This document shows, piece after piece, positions 11,217-22,136 of a stretch of 64,000 nt of DNA. Each line of letters begins with the position of its first letter. Position 1 is the stretch's first letter. This stretch comes from Irpex lacteus (Eukaryota > Basidiomycota > Agaricomycetes > Polyporales > Irpicaceae), in contig MQVO02000010.1 in the NCBI GenBank assembly GCA_001986395.2, positions 310,001 to 374,000 of the forward strand, written 5' to 3'. The notes under the pieces were generated by a model. It did no database searches. It had not been told where the DNA came from and saw nothing but the letters and a program-made list of their open reading frames with translations. Both the position numbers and the translations under genes were made by a program.

Positions 11217-11869
11217 TTTCATGTTGAAGCAGCTGTTACTCATACGGATTGATACACGACACAGTTAGATTTTAGCATTATGTTCCATTAGTACAATTTA
11301 TAAACCTTCTCCTCTGTTCTATTGCTATGGCTAACCTCCTGCTGCAGTAACACCCGTCGTCTTCTCCAAGATACTCACACTACGGTGACGATGATCGTCT
11401 GGCCACAGAGCGCTAGTGGGCAGCTTTGTGGCGCGGGCCGTTTGCCGCTTATCAATCTCGCATTACTGTACCAGGTCCAGCTGTTCCAAGATCCTCTGCC
11501 ATTTCATTCTGCAGGAACTTCTCGTGTCTTCCGGATCTAAAAATATACACCATCTTCCGGCTCACCAGATGGTGCGCTTTCCCTTCAAACCGTCACAGAA
11601 AGTGAACGAACTTCTCCTCTCTCGGGCGCCGACTAATAGTTCCGAATCTGGTATGTGTTGACGTTCTCCGTTCAAGTGTCATGACGCACTGTTCTCACGT
11701 GTACACCATTTTCCCAGGAAAAGTGATTATAGCCGTCATTATGGACGAGAAGCCAAGGGAGCCATGACGACAGACAGCTTTCGGGCGCCGTCAGAAGACC
11801 GGGCTAAATAGGTATATAACCGTGTCGTTCTCCATGGTACAGTGACGCGTTCCGCTCCAGGTCTCAAGT
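11217..11869. promoter_or_regulatory. Intergenic region with a TATA box for the SRPBCC gene
   Basis: About 650 bp without a credible gene. A TATA box (GGTATATAAC) lies at 11811-11820, 50-60 bp above the ATG at 11870, which fits core-promoter spacing. The left part is the 3' flank of the UbiB-family gene. Confidence 0.5.
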
Positions 11870-12562
11870 ATGCGTTTGTCTGCGGTGATTGCTTTGACTT
11901 CCGCTTTACTAGCGTACGCTCAGACGAACCTTCCTCCACTTGCGAACGATACTGTGTTCGCAGTTGGAACTAATATCACCATCAATGCGCCTATTGATGC
12001 AGTATGGGACGTCCTGCTAGACTGGGATAATTACGCTGACTGGAATCCCTTTGTCCGGTACGCCCTGCGTTGATTCGGCATCCTTTCGTTTTCTCACATA
12101 ACAACCCCATGTTTCAGTCAACAAACCCTCAGCAACAAGTTCTTCATTCCTGTCCCTGCCGAGAACAGGACCCTCGCTGCTCTCAAAGCAGCAGGAAGCT
12201 CCCTCGAGGACCAACGCCTGATCTTGGGCGTTCAAATCCCACCTCTACCTCTCCCAGTCAATGCAAGCACACCGCCGAACCTGTTACATAGTCAGACAAG
12301 CTTCGAGAATATCACCGCCATGCAGCCTGACCAACACCGAATGGCATGGAAACAGCTCATGTTCCCTGAGGCCATCTTGAGTGCCGAGCGATGGTCTGCG
12401 TTGAGTCCGACCGGGCTTTTAGGACAGCAAACGTTGTACGAGTCAAGGGAAGGGTATGGAGGGGTGTTGGCAGGAACTCTCAAGACGCTCCTGGGTGATG
12501 GATTACAGGAGTCCTTTGATGCACAGGGTGTAGCATTGAAAGCTCGCGTGGAGGGGGGTTGA
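11870..12562 (+). CDS. Secreted SRPBCC (START-like)-fold protein
   Basis: Exons 11870-12057 and 12118-12562 (donor GTACGC, acceptor TTTCAG) give about 210 residues. Residues 1-18 (MRLSAVIALTSALLAYAQ) form a clear signal peptide. Next comes the N-terminal signature of polyketide-cyclase/SRPBCC proteins: TITINAP-like strand, IDAVWDVLLDWDNYADWNPFVR. The remainder is consistent with the helix-grip fold: a long middle region, then HRMAWKQLMFPEAILSAERW, and a C-terminal amphipathic helix (TLKTLLGDGLQESFDAQG). N-glycosylation sequons occur (for example NRT, NIT). It probably binds a small hydrophobic ligand outside the cell; the ligand is unknown. Confidence 0.8.
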
Positions 12563-12982
12563 GCTGTGTAGTAGTCAGTGTCGCTATTTCACAATAGGAC
12601 CGCGCCATTGCTCCTGTGCATCGTGATAGGGTGTCTTGCGCTTAGGCTGTCTATCATAAGTTTGTCGTTTCTCCCTGGATTTATGCCTGATACTTATGAA
12701 TGTATTAACTCAATGGAGAAAGTCGCGGGCGAGTCTGAGACTCTGAGTCGCAACATACGGGCGGCAAAGTCTTCCTTTGTGGCGCGGTCCGCTGTGTACC
12801 GCTTGCCTATGTGCTGGCATAACTGTGGCCGCGGTGCGGTCAACGCCGCTTGGACTGGAACTTTGTACTTGAGTAATTGAAGCTTCAGCTAGAAGTGTCC
12901 TCAAAGGTTCAATTTATTTAGACTTACTATCGCGCCTACTAATATTCGTTCAATTGTTGTAGGAAGTGCCAGGCACCTCCAT
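12563..12982. other. Gene-free interval
   Basis: About 420 bp between the SRPBCC gene and the F-box locus. Only short frames without recognisable content are present; it presumably contains the 3' UTR of the former. Confidence 0.5.
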
Positions 12983-15055
12983 ATGGACCTTGACGGTCGC
13001 AAATCCATCCGAGTATGCCAGCACTCAGTGTTCCGAAAGCTACAGACCAGCAGGCATATGAGGACAGCGGGCCTACTGTGACTACCCAACGAGCTTCTGA
13101 CCGAGATTGGCGAGTTTCTCTACGCTAATGAACGGTCTGAGCGTCACAGATGCAAGAAGTTCACGGCGACCTGGGTCTTGTCCCGTGTCAGTCGTCGTTT
13201 GCGCTCTATTATTTTACCTTTAATTTTCCGGGAACTCAGCTTCAAGACCCTTGACGGATTCATAAATCATACCTCGGAAAAGTTTACATTGGATAGCAAG
13301 CATCAGAACTTGGCATTTGCAGTCAGGTGGGTCAACTATTCTTATTCTGTAGGACGTCATGAAGACTCTCAGTCTCTTTTAGATCAATCCGTATACGACC
13401 AACGCTACGCCTATTCTACACGTGGCCACTCCCTCCTGCTGGTGATGACAGTTTTGAACTTCCGTTCCTCAACCTAGAAGAATTTGACTGTACCTGTACC
13501 GAAGCCATGCTAGGAGGACAGATCGTGCTGGGACTGAGTCGCTGCATTCATCTGAAGGCGCTTACCATGGTATGCAATGACTCGTGGCCGATGAAGATAC
13601 TTTCCCAACTCAGCAGTCTCAAGACTATTCGACTATATGTGGACAACTTCTCGGAAGACGTCGACACTACGGGCTTCGCCTCAAAGCTGATGTCGTACAC
13701 GTCGATTACAACCCTCGCCCTACATGTTCCTTTCGGCGCTCAGGCTCCGATTCTGCTCAACGAATGCCTTACACGATGTTGCTTCCCCAACTTACAAGCT
13801 TTCACGGCGCGGAGTTGGTTATCGCCGTTGCTTAGCGTATTCCAATTCATTCACCAGCACCCATCACTCTTAGAAGTCAACGTCGATACCTCCAACCGGA
13901 AAGTGGTGCGCATCGAACCACTGCTCAAACTAATTGATGGGACGGGGACTTGGTTCAATTCCCCGGACAATGAGGGCACTTCTAAGCTCCGACTTCGGTC
14001 TCACTATGATGGCGATAGCATAAGTATCACAGACAATATGCGTAATCCCGGCCTCCCTTCTTTGATTCCCGACTGCTATATCACCTGTAGCAGCTTCGCA
14101 TTCACGCGAACCTTCATCGATCCTCATCTACCTCTATGGAAGTCACGCAGTGGCTCATGGTCCCCAAGATACAAGTGCACCGCTTTGGCATTAGCTACGC
14201 TATCCATTACACATGAGGACACGGACTCCAGGATGATCCGGGCTTTACGAGAGATGTCACGCGCGATGCCGGACTTGGAAGAGCTTCGTCTACAGATACA
14301 TAGCAGAGGAGACTTAGCAAGGCGCATGACTTGGGTAGTAAGTATCAATTCTACGACTCCCATATCATTGGGCTCTATCTCACGTACTATAGGAGGAACT
14401 TACCTTGAATAGTCTCGTCTTCCTGCCCCAGCTCCGAAGGCTCACGATTTGTTGGGTATCAATACAAGTAAATTACAAGCCTCGTTGGGCTCGACGTGAA
14501 TACCTGGCTACTTTCGGCTCCTCATTCGATCCTGAAGATAACTACATTCCATTCCTAGATGACGCAGTCCTTCCTTTATATATGACTCTCGAAGAGGATT
14601 ATAAAATACCCACCACTCTGCATCATCTCGCGCTCGCCATGGAAGAAGAACGCGTTCGGGATCCTTACGGGGCCACACCCCCGGGCATGTTTGACAAAGC
14701 CGTTGAGGGTATACGCACAGTCCTGCAAATTCCAGATGAAGAACAGCTTGACATCTACGACGAATCACTACCGATGCGGGCCTGGGAGGCTAGAAATGAG
14801 AAATCTGCATCCGACGTGGTTCGCCAGATTGCCTCGATGTGTCCCGCCCTCGAGACGTTCGACTGGTATTTCTTCAATGGTGACTACGATTCACTTCCGA
14901 ATACGGTGGTCTGGAGCTGGTATATCCGGCGGGCACCAGAGAGGATAAGGGGTGATTTGAAGTATGTTGGCTGTTTGAAAGGGGACCCTTCACCGCTTTA
15001 CCCATATGTTGGGCAGGAGTTGCAGTATGCTTTGAAGTATGGGTATGTGCACTGA
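12983..15055 (+). CDS. F-box/LRR-like protein with a disturbed 5' end (possible pseudogene or readthrough gene)
   Basis: The F-box begins at 13082 (LPNELLTEIGEFLY ... WVLSRVSRRLRSIILPLIFREL). Exons to 13326, 13383-14337 and 14393-15055 join in frame (junction AVR-SIRIRPTL; then TWV-EELTLNSLVF). The body of about 600 residues has LRR-like segments (IHLKALTMVCND, LKTIRLYVDN, DLEELRLQIHS), as in many agaricomycete F-box proteins that recruit substrates to SCF ubiquitin ligases. No ATG opens the F-box exon directly. In its frame an ORF from ATG 12983 runs 32 codons to a TGA at 13079-13081, immediately followed by CTA. A second candidate N-terminus (MPALSVPKATDQQ, from 13015) lies one frame off. 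The first in-frame ATG after the F-box is only at 13507. See findings. Confidence 0.65.
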
Positions 15056-15372
15056 TATGTTGATACGTCTCACAATATTATTGTATTTACGACCACTGAT
15101 TTACTGAGCCTTGCTTCTGAGATGCGCTCATGATATCCCGCACGCGGTGAGTCAACATTCTGTAACGGGCCATCTACAGTCATGGCGTCGTAGCAAAATC
15201 ATGCACAGCTGCACACGGATTGCTTTCGGCAACCAACAAGTCGGAGAACTGCATATAGAAAAGCAGAGTCGCCTGCTATATAGTGTTAGGGCAGGAGTCA
15301 CGGAAAAGCTGGTGTCTTTAACTGTTAGAGTCATTACTCATGCGAACATTATACATCCTCTATATGACAACA
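15056..15372. other. Convergent 3' ends, no gene
   Basis: About 320 bp between the F-box gene (plus strand) and the NDUFA9-like gene (minus strand), both ending here. Presumably overlapping 3' UTRs; nothing else seen. Confidence 0.5.
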
Positions 15373-16569
15373 TCATATAGACGGGAGGTAGGTAGGCAAT
15401 GTGTCGTGAACGGACGTCAAGTTGGCACCAGAGTGCTCTTCAATCATATGCTTGAAGTCACAGTACTTGTCAACCGGCGATGGTGTGAGGTTCACGATAT
15501 TATCTGACTTAAGCTGCTCGACCTGCGAAAAGCAGTTCATCTTCACCGGTTGGACCTGTGGAGATACGAGGGACGTACCTGGTCCTGGGTAAGAGTAAGA
15601 ACACTGGGTGGCAGCTTCTCCAACACCATCGCCTGCAATTTACCAATGACGAACGGCACAGGCAGTATAGGACGGTATCTTCCGGTGTATTTAAGAACAA
15701 GTTCCATGATTTGGCGGTAGGTAAAGACTGAGATATGCGAGAAATTAGCGTAAATATACGTAGAACGTTGGTACACCAACCATCAGGGCCCCCAGCTTCG
15801 ATAATCTTGCCGTCGACGTGATTTGCGACGTCGGGTTCTTGTCGCGCAATAGTTTCGACCAGAAGGGCGACGTCACCCACGTACACGGGTTGAAACAGGC
15901 TAGTCCCGCCTCCAAAAGCTGGCATAAAGGGAAGGAACTTGGATAGAAGAGCAAAGCGCTATGGACAATAGTTAGACGGATATCATCAATCGACGTATCG
16001 CGATACTACGCACGCCAAAGAATCCATCGCCTGGCCCAAACATGATACTTGGGCGGATGATAGTCGCGTCTGGGCAGGCTTTGAAGACGGCTTCTTCACC
16101 TAAGCCCTTCGTCTTCGCATACGATATTGAACTTGAGGGATCAGCACCAATAGCGCTGATATGCACGAGCTTTGCCCCAGCCATATGCGCCGCTTTGGCC
16201 ACGTTCTCCGCGCCTTTCCATTGAATCCGTTCGAAGTCGCTGGGCGTGCCCTGCAAGATGCCGACAGCTGATACCACCACGTCCGCACCTTCGAAGGCAG
16301 TATCAAACGTCCCTGGAATGGTGATGTCTACCGAACGTGGAGGCTCGAGTCTTTCGGCGGCCTCTGCTGAGAGGGAGTTCTTAATTGCCTGCTGAAACCC
16401 ATCCGGTTCTCGAGACAGCAGCTGTACGCGCCAATGGGGACTTTTCGGCGATGTAAGCATCCTACGAGCAATGCTCTGTCCTGTATACACATCAACGACG
16501 AGTATCGAGTCGGACGCAGCTCAACATACCTAAGAAACCCGCACCGCATATAACCATCTTTTGTGACAT
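15373..16569 (-). CDS. NDUFA9/Coq11-type NAD(P)-binding atypical SDR
   Basis: Five exons, 16530-16569, 16014-16480, 15781-15958, 15579-15727 and 15373-15522, sum to exactly 328 codons (327 residues). The nucleotide-binding motif is split by the first intron and reads VICGAGFLGQSIARRML (GxxGxxG). Further atypical-SDR features are ADVVVSAVGILQG, AKLVHISAIGAD, SYAKTKGLGE (YxxxK), TIIRPSIMFGPGDGF, FQPVYVGDVA and IIEAGGPDVFTYRQIMELVL. This pattern is that of the complex I NDUFA9/39-kDa family and its relative Coq11, which act in mitochondria. Residues before the Rossmann strand are only MSQKM, so a presequence is not obvious. Which of the two roles applies cannot be settled from sequence alone. 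Confidence 0.85.
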
Positions 16570-18582
16570 TTTGGGTGCAATTCACGTTGACAACGCCCCT
16601 TCAGGCATACAGGTGGTGGTCGAGACCAAAGAGCACGACGAGCCTGGAGGGCGGGGTGGTGGAGGTTGAGATGAAGAAGCACTGAGAAAGCATCAGATCG
16701 CGCCGTTTCTGAAAGAGGCATGAACCCGCCCATCAACGAATTGTTGTCCTTCAATGTGACGGACAGCCTCGTCCGCGTTGTACGAATAATTGACCACGAT
16801 GACAGGACCAGGAAGCGAGAAAGAGAATTGCACGAGCATCACGTACACGCGCATCGGTAGCCCCGTCCTTGTTTTAGAACCGCCGAGTGACTACCCCAGC
16901 CGACCGCGAAAAGTGCCTGGCTACCAACATTTGAGAAAGGAGTGAGAACTGGGGGAGAATAACGTGGTCGTCGTAGAAGTAGAGGTACACGCGTCTTGTT
17001 GACCAGACATGACCCACATATGGTCAGCAATTTCTGGGGCGGCAATCGCGTCGCTGGGTGAATAATCATAGCTGTTTCGTAGAACAAGAAGCCAAGGACA
17101 AAGAGAGAATAAACAACGACCACCTCGTCCGTACTCTCTTCACACGAGCCACAAGGACACCTAGTCTAAAATTGCACCACCCCGAACGCCGAATCCACGG
17201 GATGGAGAGCCGTCCGTGATAAGTTGCGTTTGCCTTGCCGACGGATCCAGTCAAGCCTGTATTTGACACGCAGAAAATTGATGCACCCAGAAACTGTTGC
17301 CTGCATTAGGAAAGGAAGACAAAAGGTGCGCAGTCGTGTCAGAACGGCTCCACCGCAAAGTAGTTACAGTGAACCTACCAAGCACGACGCGTGATTCCCT
17401 CTCTATATTCTTCTTCATCGCGGTTGAAGGGCACAACAAGAGAGTGACACGTTGAGCATGCTTTTAATGAGAGCAAACTTGTGAAGGTGAGTAGCCGGCC
17501 CTCCTTTGGTGATACGAGATTATCCTTGAATTTCTTGTGCGCGCTTCGATTACGCCGCTCGCTAAATCATTTTTTCAAGGCGCGTTCAGCTTGCACAGAA
17601 CGATGAACAACGTCGTTTGTCGAAATAGTCGGACGCACCTTCTATGACTAGCACAATGCAGAAGTGTCTGCGAGTGAGCAGTCTGAATGATATGGTCGTC
17701 TCTGTTTCATGGACTTGAGGGGGTCGTTGAAAGCAATGCGGGCGTGTAGTAGATGAACATCTCGTCAACTACGTCCTTGAATTGCCAAGGTTGCCCATGC
17801 GCACCTTGTTTTCGACGTGAATGCATGGTGTTGGCATTATAAATGAGGACGGAATGTTGGGGAGTGTCGTATGAGCTCGGCAGTGCCGACCTAAGACAAG
17901 CTGTCTTGTACTGCGCGCGACGGTGTCGTGTGTTGTATCATACATATAAGTAGAGAAACCTGGAAACAGGACATGGCTTGGTTATGAGTAGTGGGCAACG
18001 TACCGTGGCCGAGATACAATTGTATCGTACACCGTTGTGAGCACATTCCCTTCATCGCTCCTCGAGGCTGAATAAATTTTGACAAAAGCAGAGGAAAATT
18101 ACACTGCATAGCGGCAAGCTTCCACGCACCGCGACAAACACTTTTACGCCAAATGGGGAGAATATAAAACCCCTGACCTTGCCATGCATGCCAGATAGAG
18201 CTTGCGTGTTGAGGCTGATGTGACGGGGCAAGTGGATAGATCGTCGTCGATGTGCTTCAAAACCGTACACGGCTGGCTTCGGGTACTCAGACACCGCCGT
18301 AGAGGATGGCAACCGCGGTCGGAAATATCACAGCACGAAGGTGGACATTTTTACAAGCCGCCAGGAAGTTCTAGTGGTCCATGAAAGCGCCACGGGAGAT
18401 CGTGACTGTGTTCTTTGACACGACTATGTTGAAGTCCAGCCGACGTCCTGAGCTCTAGTCCACAAAATATGAATGGCCAATACTACATGCATAGGACAGC
18501 ATAGCAAACAAGCCGTCCTATTGTGGCGACTATAGGCAAGGCGTAGACTTTGGGGCGAAACGAACAAGGCCATAGCCCCAGG
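16570..18582. other. Long interval without a convincing gene
   Basis: About 2 kb. All open frames on both strands are under 110 codons, are interrupted, or start without ATG, and none shows a domain or a consistent set of splice sites. A hydrophobic minus-strand frame around 17000-17120 (VVVYSLFVLGFLFYE) has no partner exons. This may be decayed sequence or contain non-coding transcripts. Confidence 0.5.
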
Positions 18583-18626
18583 CAGGAACCACACAGGAAC
18601 CACACAGGAACCACACAGAAACCACG
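18583..18626 (+). repeat. Tandem repeat of an 11-bp unit, four copies
   Basis: The unit CAGGAACCACA is present at 18583-18593, 18594-18604 and 18605-18615, followed by a diverged copy CAGAAACCACG at 18616-18626. It lies in the gene-poor interval and creates repeated VVPVWFLCGSC-like strings in the minus-strand frames, which should not be read as protein. Confidence 0.9.
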
Positions 18627-20354
18627 TAGAAAACCAGGTCCAGATAGACTTGATATCGCGGTCATCGTTGATATCGTCGAGGCAGTCCGAATCGTTAGGA
18701 CTACAAGAACCAGGTGGCAAGGTGGAAGACAACGAGATGTACGTCCGTGACAAAATATTGTGGGCTTCGAGGGCGACTCTGCGTCACGGTTGTTGCACTT
18801 CACCGTGCGTGACTAGACGCTGCGGCCTCAGGCTGGGGCTCGAGGAAGACGATCGGATTATCTAAACGCGGGCCAAGATTCATAGGAAAGCTAGGCAGTC
18901 ATTATAGCAAGCAAAATATCCTGTTATACGAGCAGTATTTGCACAATTTATATGCCAGCTGGGAGAGATGCAGGACGTGAAACGTATGTGAATCGGAAGT
19001 GTGAATCACGGGTGACCGCCGTGACACCGTGCGATCACACAAACAGTGCACGCCGCTGAACTCAACGCGCAGCGCTGCCTTGCTCGTCTACCACCACCAC
19101 TCGACTGTCCATGACTACCAGCTACACATGGAATTATCATTGTAGGTGTAAAGTCTACATGATACACATGATATGCATGATACACAGATTATCAACACTC
19201 GCTGATAGTAAGTCATCCAACTCAAAGCACCGTTTGCATGGTAAGTACACAGCAAATTTGCACCTGTACATCTCTTATTGCCTGCTTGATCTTCTCCTCA
19301 TATTTTACTCATTGCTATACCTTACTCCAGGGGCTCCAACATGACAGTCTATTCTGGTATCGCAGAAGAAGTATCTTGTTCTATCTGTAACTTTCCGCTT
19401 TCATATTGACATCACTTTAACACTGAATAATCTACAGAATAACCCAGTGCTATCATCCCATCTCCATAGACTCTCACCAATGACCAGTGAGTTTATAAAC
19501 ACCTCTATATCAGTGTTTTATTCTCTGCTCAATTCACAGAATATTCAAATTGACATGGATTTCTCATCCATCTCAGATGTCAAAGATGCTAGGGTGTACA
19601 TACACCAAATTTGGACCGCAATGGTTTCTTACCCCTACTGTCCAAATTTGGTGTACTGCATCCCCATCATCTTTACCGGCTCGGATTTGACGAGCGCCAT
19701 GGAATTTTTTATGCACATTTCGATTTTCAAGGGCCACCGGCACCCGCGTACTTCCGCGGGAGTAGCAGGTCTTGCTCCTGTATCATGACATTGTATTAAT
19801 CAACAATTTATACAGGCACTGGCACCGCAAGCGGTACGAGATGAGGGTAACTTGGTAAATGTTGTTGAACTGGGATGCTGACAAAGCTGAATTAGCGCTT
19901 CCGTAGACGGGTATCGTTATCCAAGGGTAACTGTAAGCTTGCTAGAACTTAGAGCGCTCGTATCTGCTCCTTGAAGCGCTCTCTGTGTTCGTCGCTTGAT
20001 CGCGATCTGCGCGCACAGCCTTCTGGAGGAACCACTGGCATTACGAACGAAGGAGGCCTCTATGAACCCCGAGAACACATCACGTACATGACAGCGGCCT
20101 GGATACACTGCCTCGAGCTGCCATAACCTACTGCGCGGACAGTTCGCAACCGACGACTCTGCATCCGACGCCCATCATACCAAGTCAAGTATTCCAGGCT
20201 GGAACCGAAACATATACACGTTACGTGTCCTCACGAATGCTTCTACAAAGGCTTAGCACTCCTTCACGGGAGCTGGCCGTCTAGCTTCTGGTGAGAACGC
20301 GCACTGGCGCGTAGAAACCCAGTTTCAAATCCCGGAACTTTATCACACCCCGCG
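18627..20354. other. AT-richer gene-poor interval
   Basis: About 1.7 kb; 19100-19830 is visibly AT-rich compared with its surroundings and holds short direct repeats such as CATGATACACATGATATGCATGATACACA-like tracts near 19158-19190. A frame at 19447-19788 (113 codons) contains two potential small introns but no recognisable domain. I see no supported gene. Confidence 0.45.
19601..19655. repeat. Perfect 16-bp inverted repeat with a 23-nt loop
   Basis: TACACCAAATTTGGAC at 19601-19616 is exactly complementary to GTCCAAATTTGGTGTA at 19640-19655. It could form a strong hairpin or cruciform. It sits in AT-rich, gene-poor DNA, so a relic of a short inverted-repeat element is possible. No flanking target-site duplication was established. 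Confidence 0.8.
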
Positions 20355-20423
20355 TATAAAAGACTAAAAACCTCAGAACACGCCCTTTCTACTCAGTAGC
20401 CTGACTCTTTCCTTCACGCTCGT

Positions 20424-20995
20424 CCATGGTAGGTACTCAGCAACTTCAGTAGGTTCTCCATCTCACTCCCGCCCTCACCGCGCCAAGAACACGACCCCAC
20501 CTCCACCTGGATATCGTCTGCCTGCCTACCGGTCTCTTCACCTCCACCGCTATCACCCCTACCCGCAAACACAGCGCCCTCGACTAGTTATGGTACGGAC
20601 CCCGCACGGCCCCAGCTCTCCTCCAGTCGCTAACCATATTATTCAGACCGCTCGCGAGGGCCGACAAGCAGTTCCACGCCCCATATTTCTACTGGTAAGA
20701 CCCCGGTGTCAGTGACGCGTCGCCTTTTGATCTTTTCCTCAGCCGTCGGTGACTGATGACTGTGAGTTTCACGAACCCGTCATCGCTCTTTCCAACGTTC
20801 TCGGGTCGATAGCCCCGGATGTCGTCGTCGTAGAGTTCACCGATGGATGGGCCTCTTGGGGAAGAATAGTCGTCGTGAGACGTGGCATTCCTTTATATAT
20901 GGTTTCACTTTTCTAACGTCAACCCTCAGATGTTCGCGTTTGTCATGAGAAGGAGAGCTCGTCGCCGCCAGCAGGCTATCGCTGACGCGTCGTAG
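20424..20995 (+). CDS. Small unrecognised protein (about 82 residues) with an ATG-only first exon
   Basis: A TATA box (GTATAAAAG) at 20354-20362 precedes the locus. Exons 20647-20694, 20743-20874 and 20930-20995 are all in phase 0, with good donors (GTAAGA, GTGAGA) and acceptors (CCTCAG), and CTAAC branch sites before two acceptors. Two ATGs (20424-20426 and 20589-20591) are each immediately followed by a GTRNGG/GTAGGT donor-like site. Splicing either to 20647 would give the same start MTAREGRQAV. Product: central part APDVVVVEFTDGWASWG, a basic stretch MRRRARRRQQ, end AIADAS. No family recognised. It may be the 5' part of one gene with the downstream exons at 21280-21997, since a GTAGGA site at 20993 could join position 21272 in frame. 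Confidence 0.4.
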
Positions 20996-21279
20996 GACGA
21001 CGTCTACTGTTTGGATCATCCTCGTCAAAATCTAGGACACATATAACATGTAGTTTCTCTTTCTTGTATACGTAGTACACTATTTGGACGTAATCATCGT
21101 GCTTCATCCCGCTCGGCAACCTCGGGCAATGGCTGACAGTGTCGCGGCTGTCGACGCAAACGGCTCAGCCGCAATCCTCGTTCATAAGGCCACAGCGCTC
21201 GCCGAGAAACGAGGCTGACCGCGTCCACGTCTTTCATTCCTCTACTCTACTTGCTATCCTACTCAGACGTTGCTGGCAA

Positions 21280-21997
21280 ATGTCTTTCGTGCAAGGAAAA
21301 CGCGTACGGTTCGTTGACGTGTTGGCGACTCCGCTGGCGGATCGCGAGAGGGTCAGTACTGGTTTTAGGCGGTCGCCTTCAGTCTCTAGCTCACTAACAC
21401 ACATCACAGTATGGGGCACCATACCCTTCGGTCGCACAACTCGGGAGCAGAGGGGACAGAAGGTCAAACGTAGACCTCTATTGGGGCGAGCATCCACTGA
21501 GTTCAGCAGGCCTGCAACACAGCGTGGAGGACGAGGATGGGGACCAAACATATGTTGTCTGCGATACTATGGCAGAGGTACGTCAAATTCCAGCACTAGT
21601 CGTTGCATGATCATCATCTCCATATTCCCAGGTCGACGAAAGGGATGAAGCAGCAAGGACGGCACCGATCATTACCTTAACTGCTGCGGTTGAAAATGAG
21701 CTGGTGAAGTCCTTAACAAGCCTCTCGATTTCCCCGAACGCGAGCCCACGACCAAGACATCCCCTTTCGCAGAGCTGGGGCGACGAGGACATGTCAGAAA
21801 CTTTATCTCCTCCGTCCGCAGGGCCACCTTCCCTGTTCGTGGGTTCGTCGAGTGGTTTCACCAGCACATCCTGCGCAACTACGCCCGACGAAGATCTCCC
21901 GGCCCCCTTCTTCGACACTTACGCGTTCAGGTGTGACACGTCCACAGGAAAGGGGGTAGATGATGTCTCCGTATTTGAACATCTTGATAATCAGTAG
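21280..21997 (+). CDS. Unrecognised acidic protein, about 201 residues
   Basis: Exons 21280-21351, 21410-21577 and 21632-21997 are all phase 0 with clear splice sites (GTCAGT..CACAG; GTACGT..CCCAG). The sequence starts MSFVQGKRVRFVDVLATP. It continues with an acidic middle (SVEDEDGDQTYVVCDTMAE) and a Ser/Pro-rich segment (SPNASPRPRHPLSQSWGDED), and ends VSVFEHLDNQ. The reading frame stays open upstream of the ATG as far as 21072 without another ATG, so an earlier spliced start is possible. No domain recognised; probably soluble and partly disordered. Confidence 0.5.
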
Positions 21998-22136
21998 TAT
22001 ACAGCAATGGGCATATTCCACGTGCAGAGTAAACAGGATGGCGTGCAAGCAAGAGACTACAGGGACCAATAAGTAACGTTATCGTGTGAGTGGAAGATGG
22101 AAATAGCATGATGCACATGTACCACAGCCAACCTAA

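Noticed and set aside
18424..18803. Minus-strand frames with repeated VVPVWFL strings
   Set aside because: The repetition is produced by the 11-bp tandem repeat at 18583-18626, not by a protein repeat.
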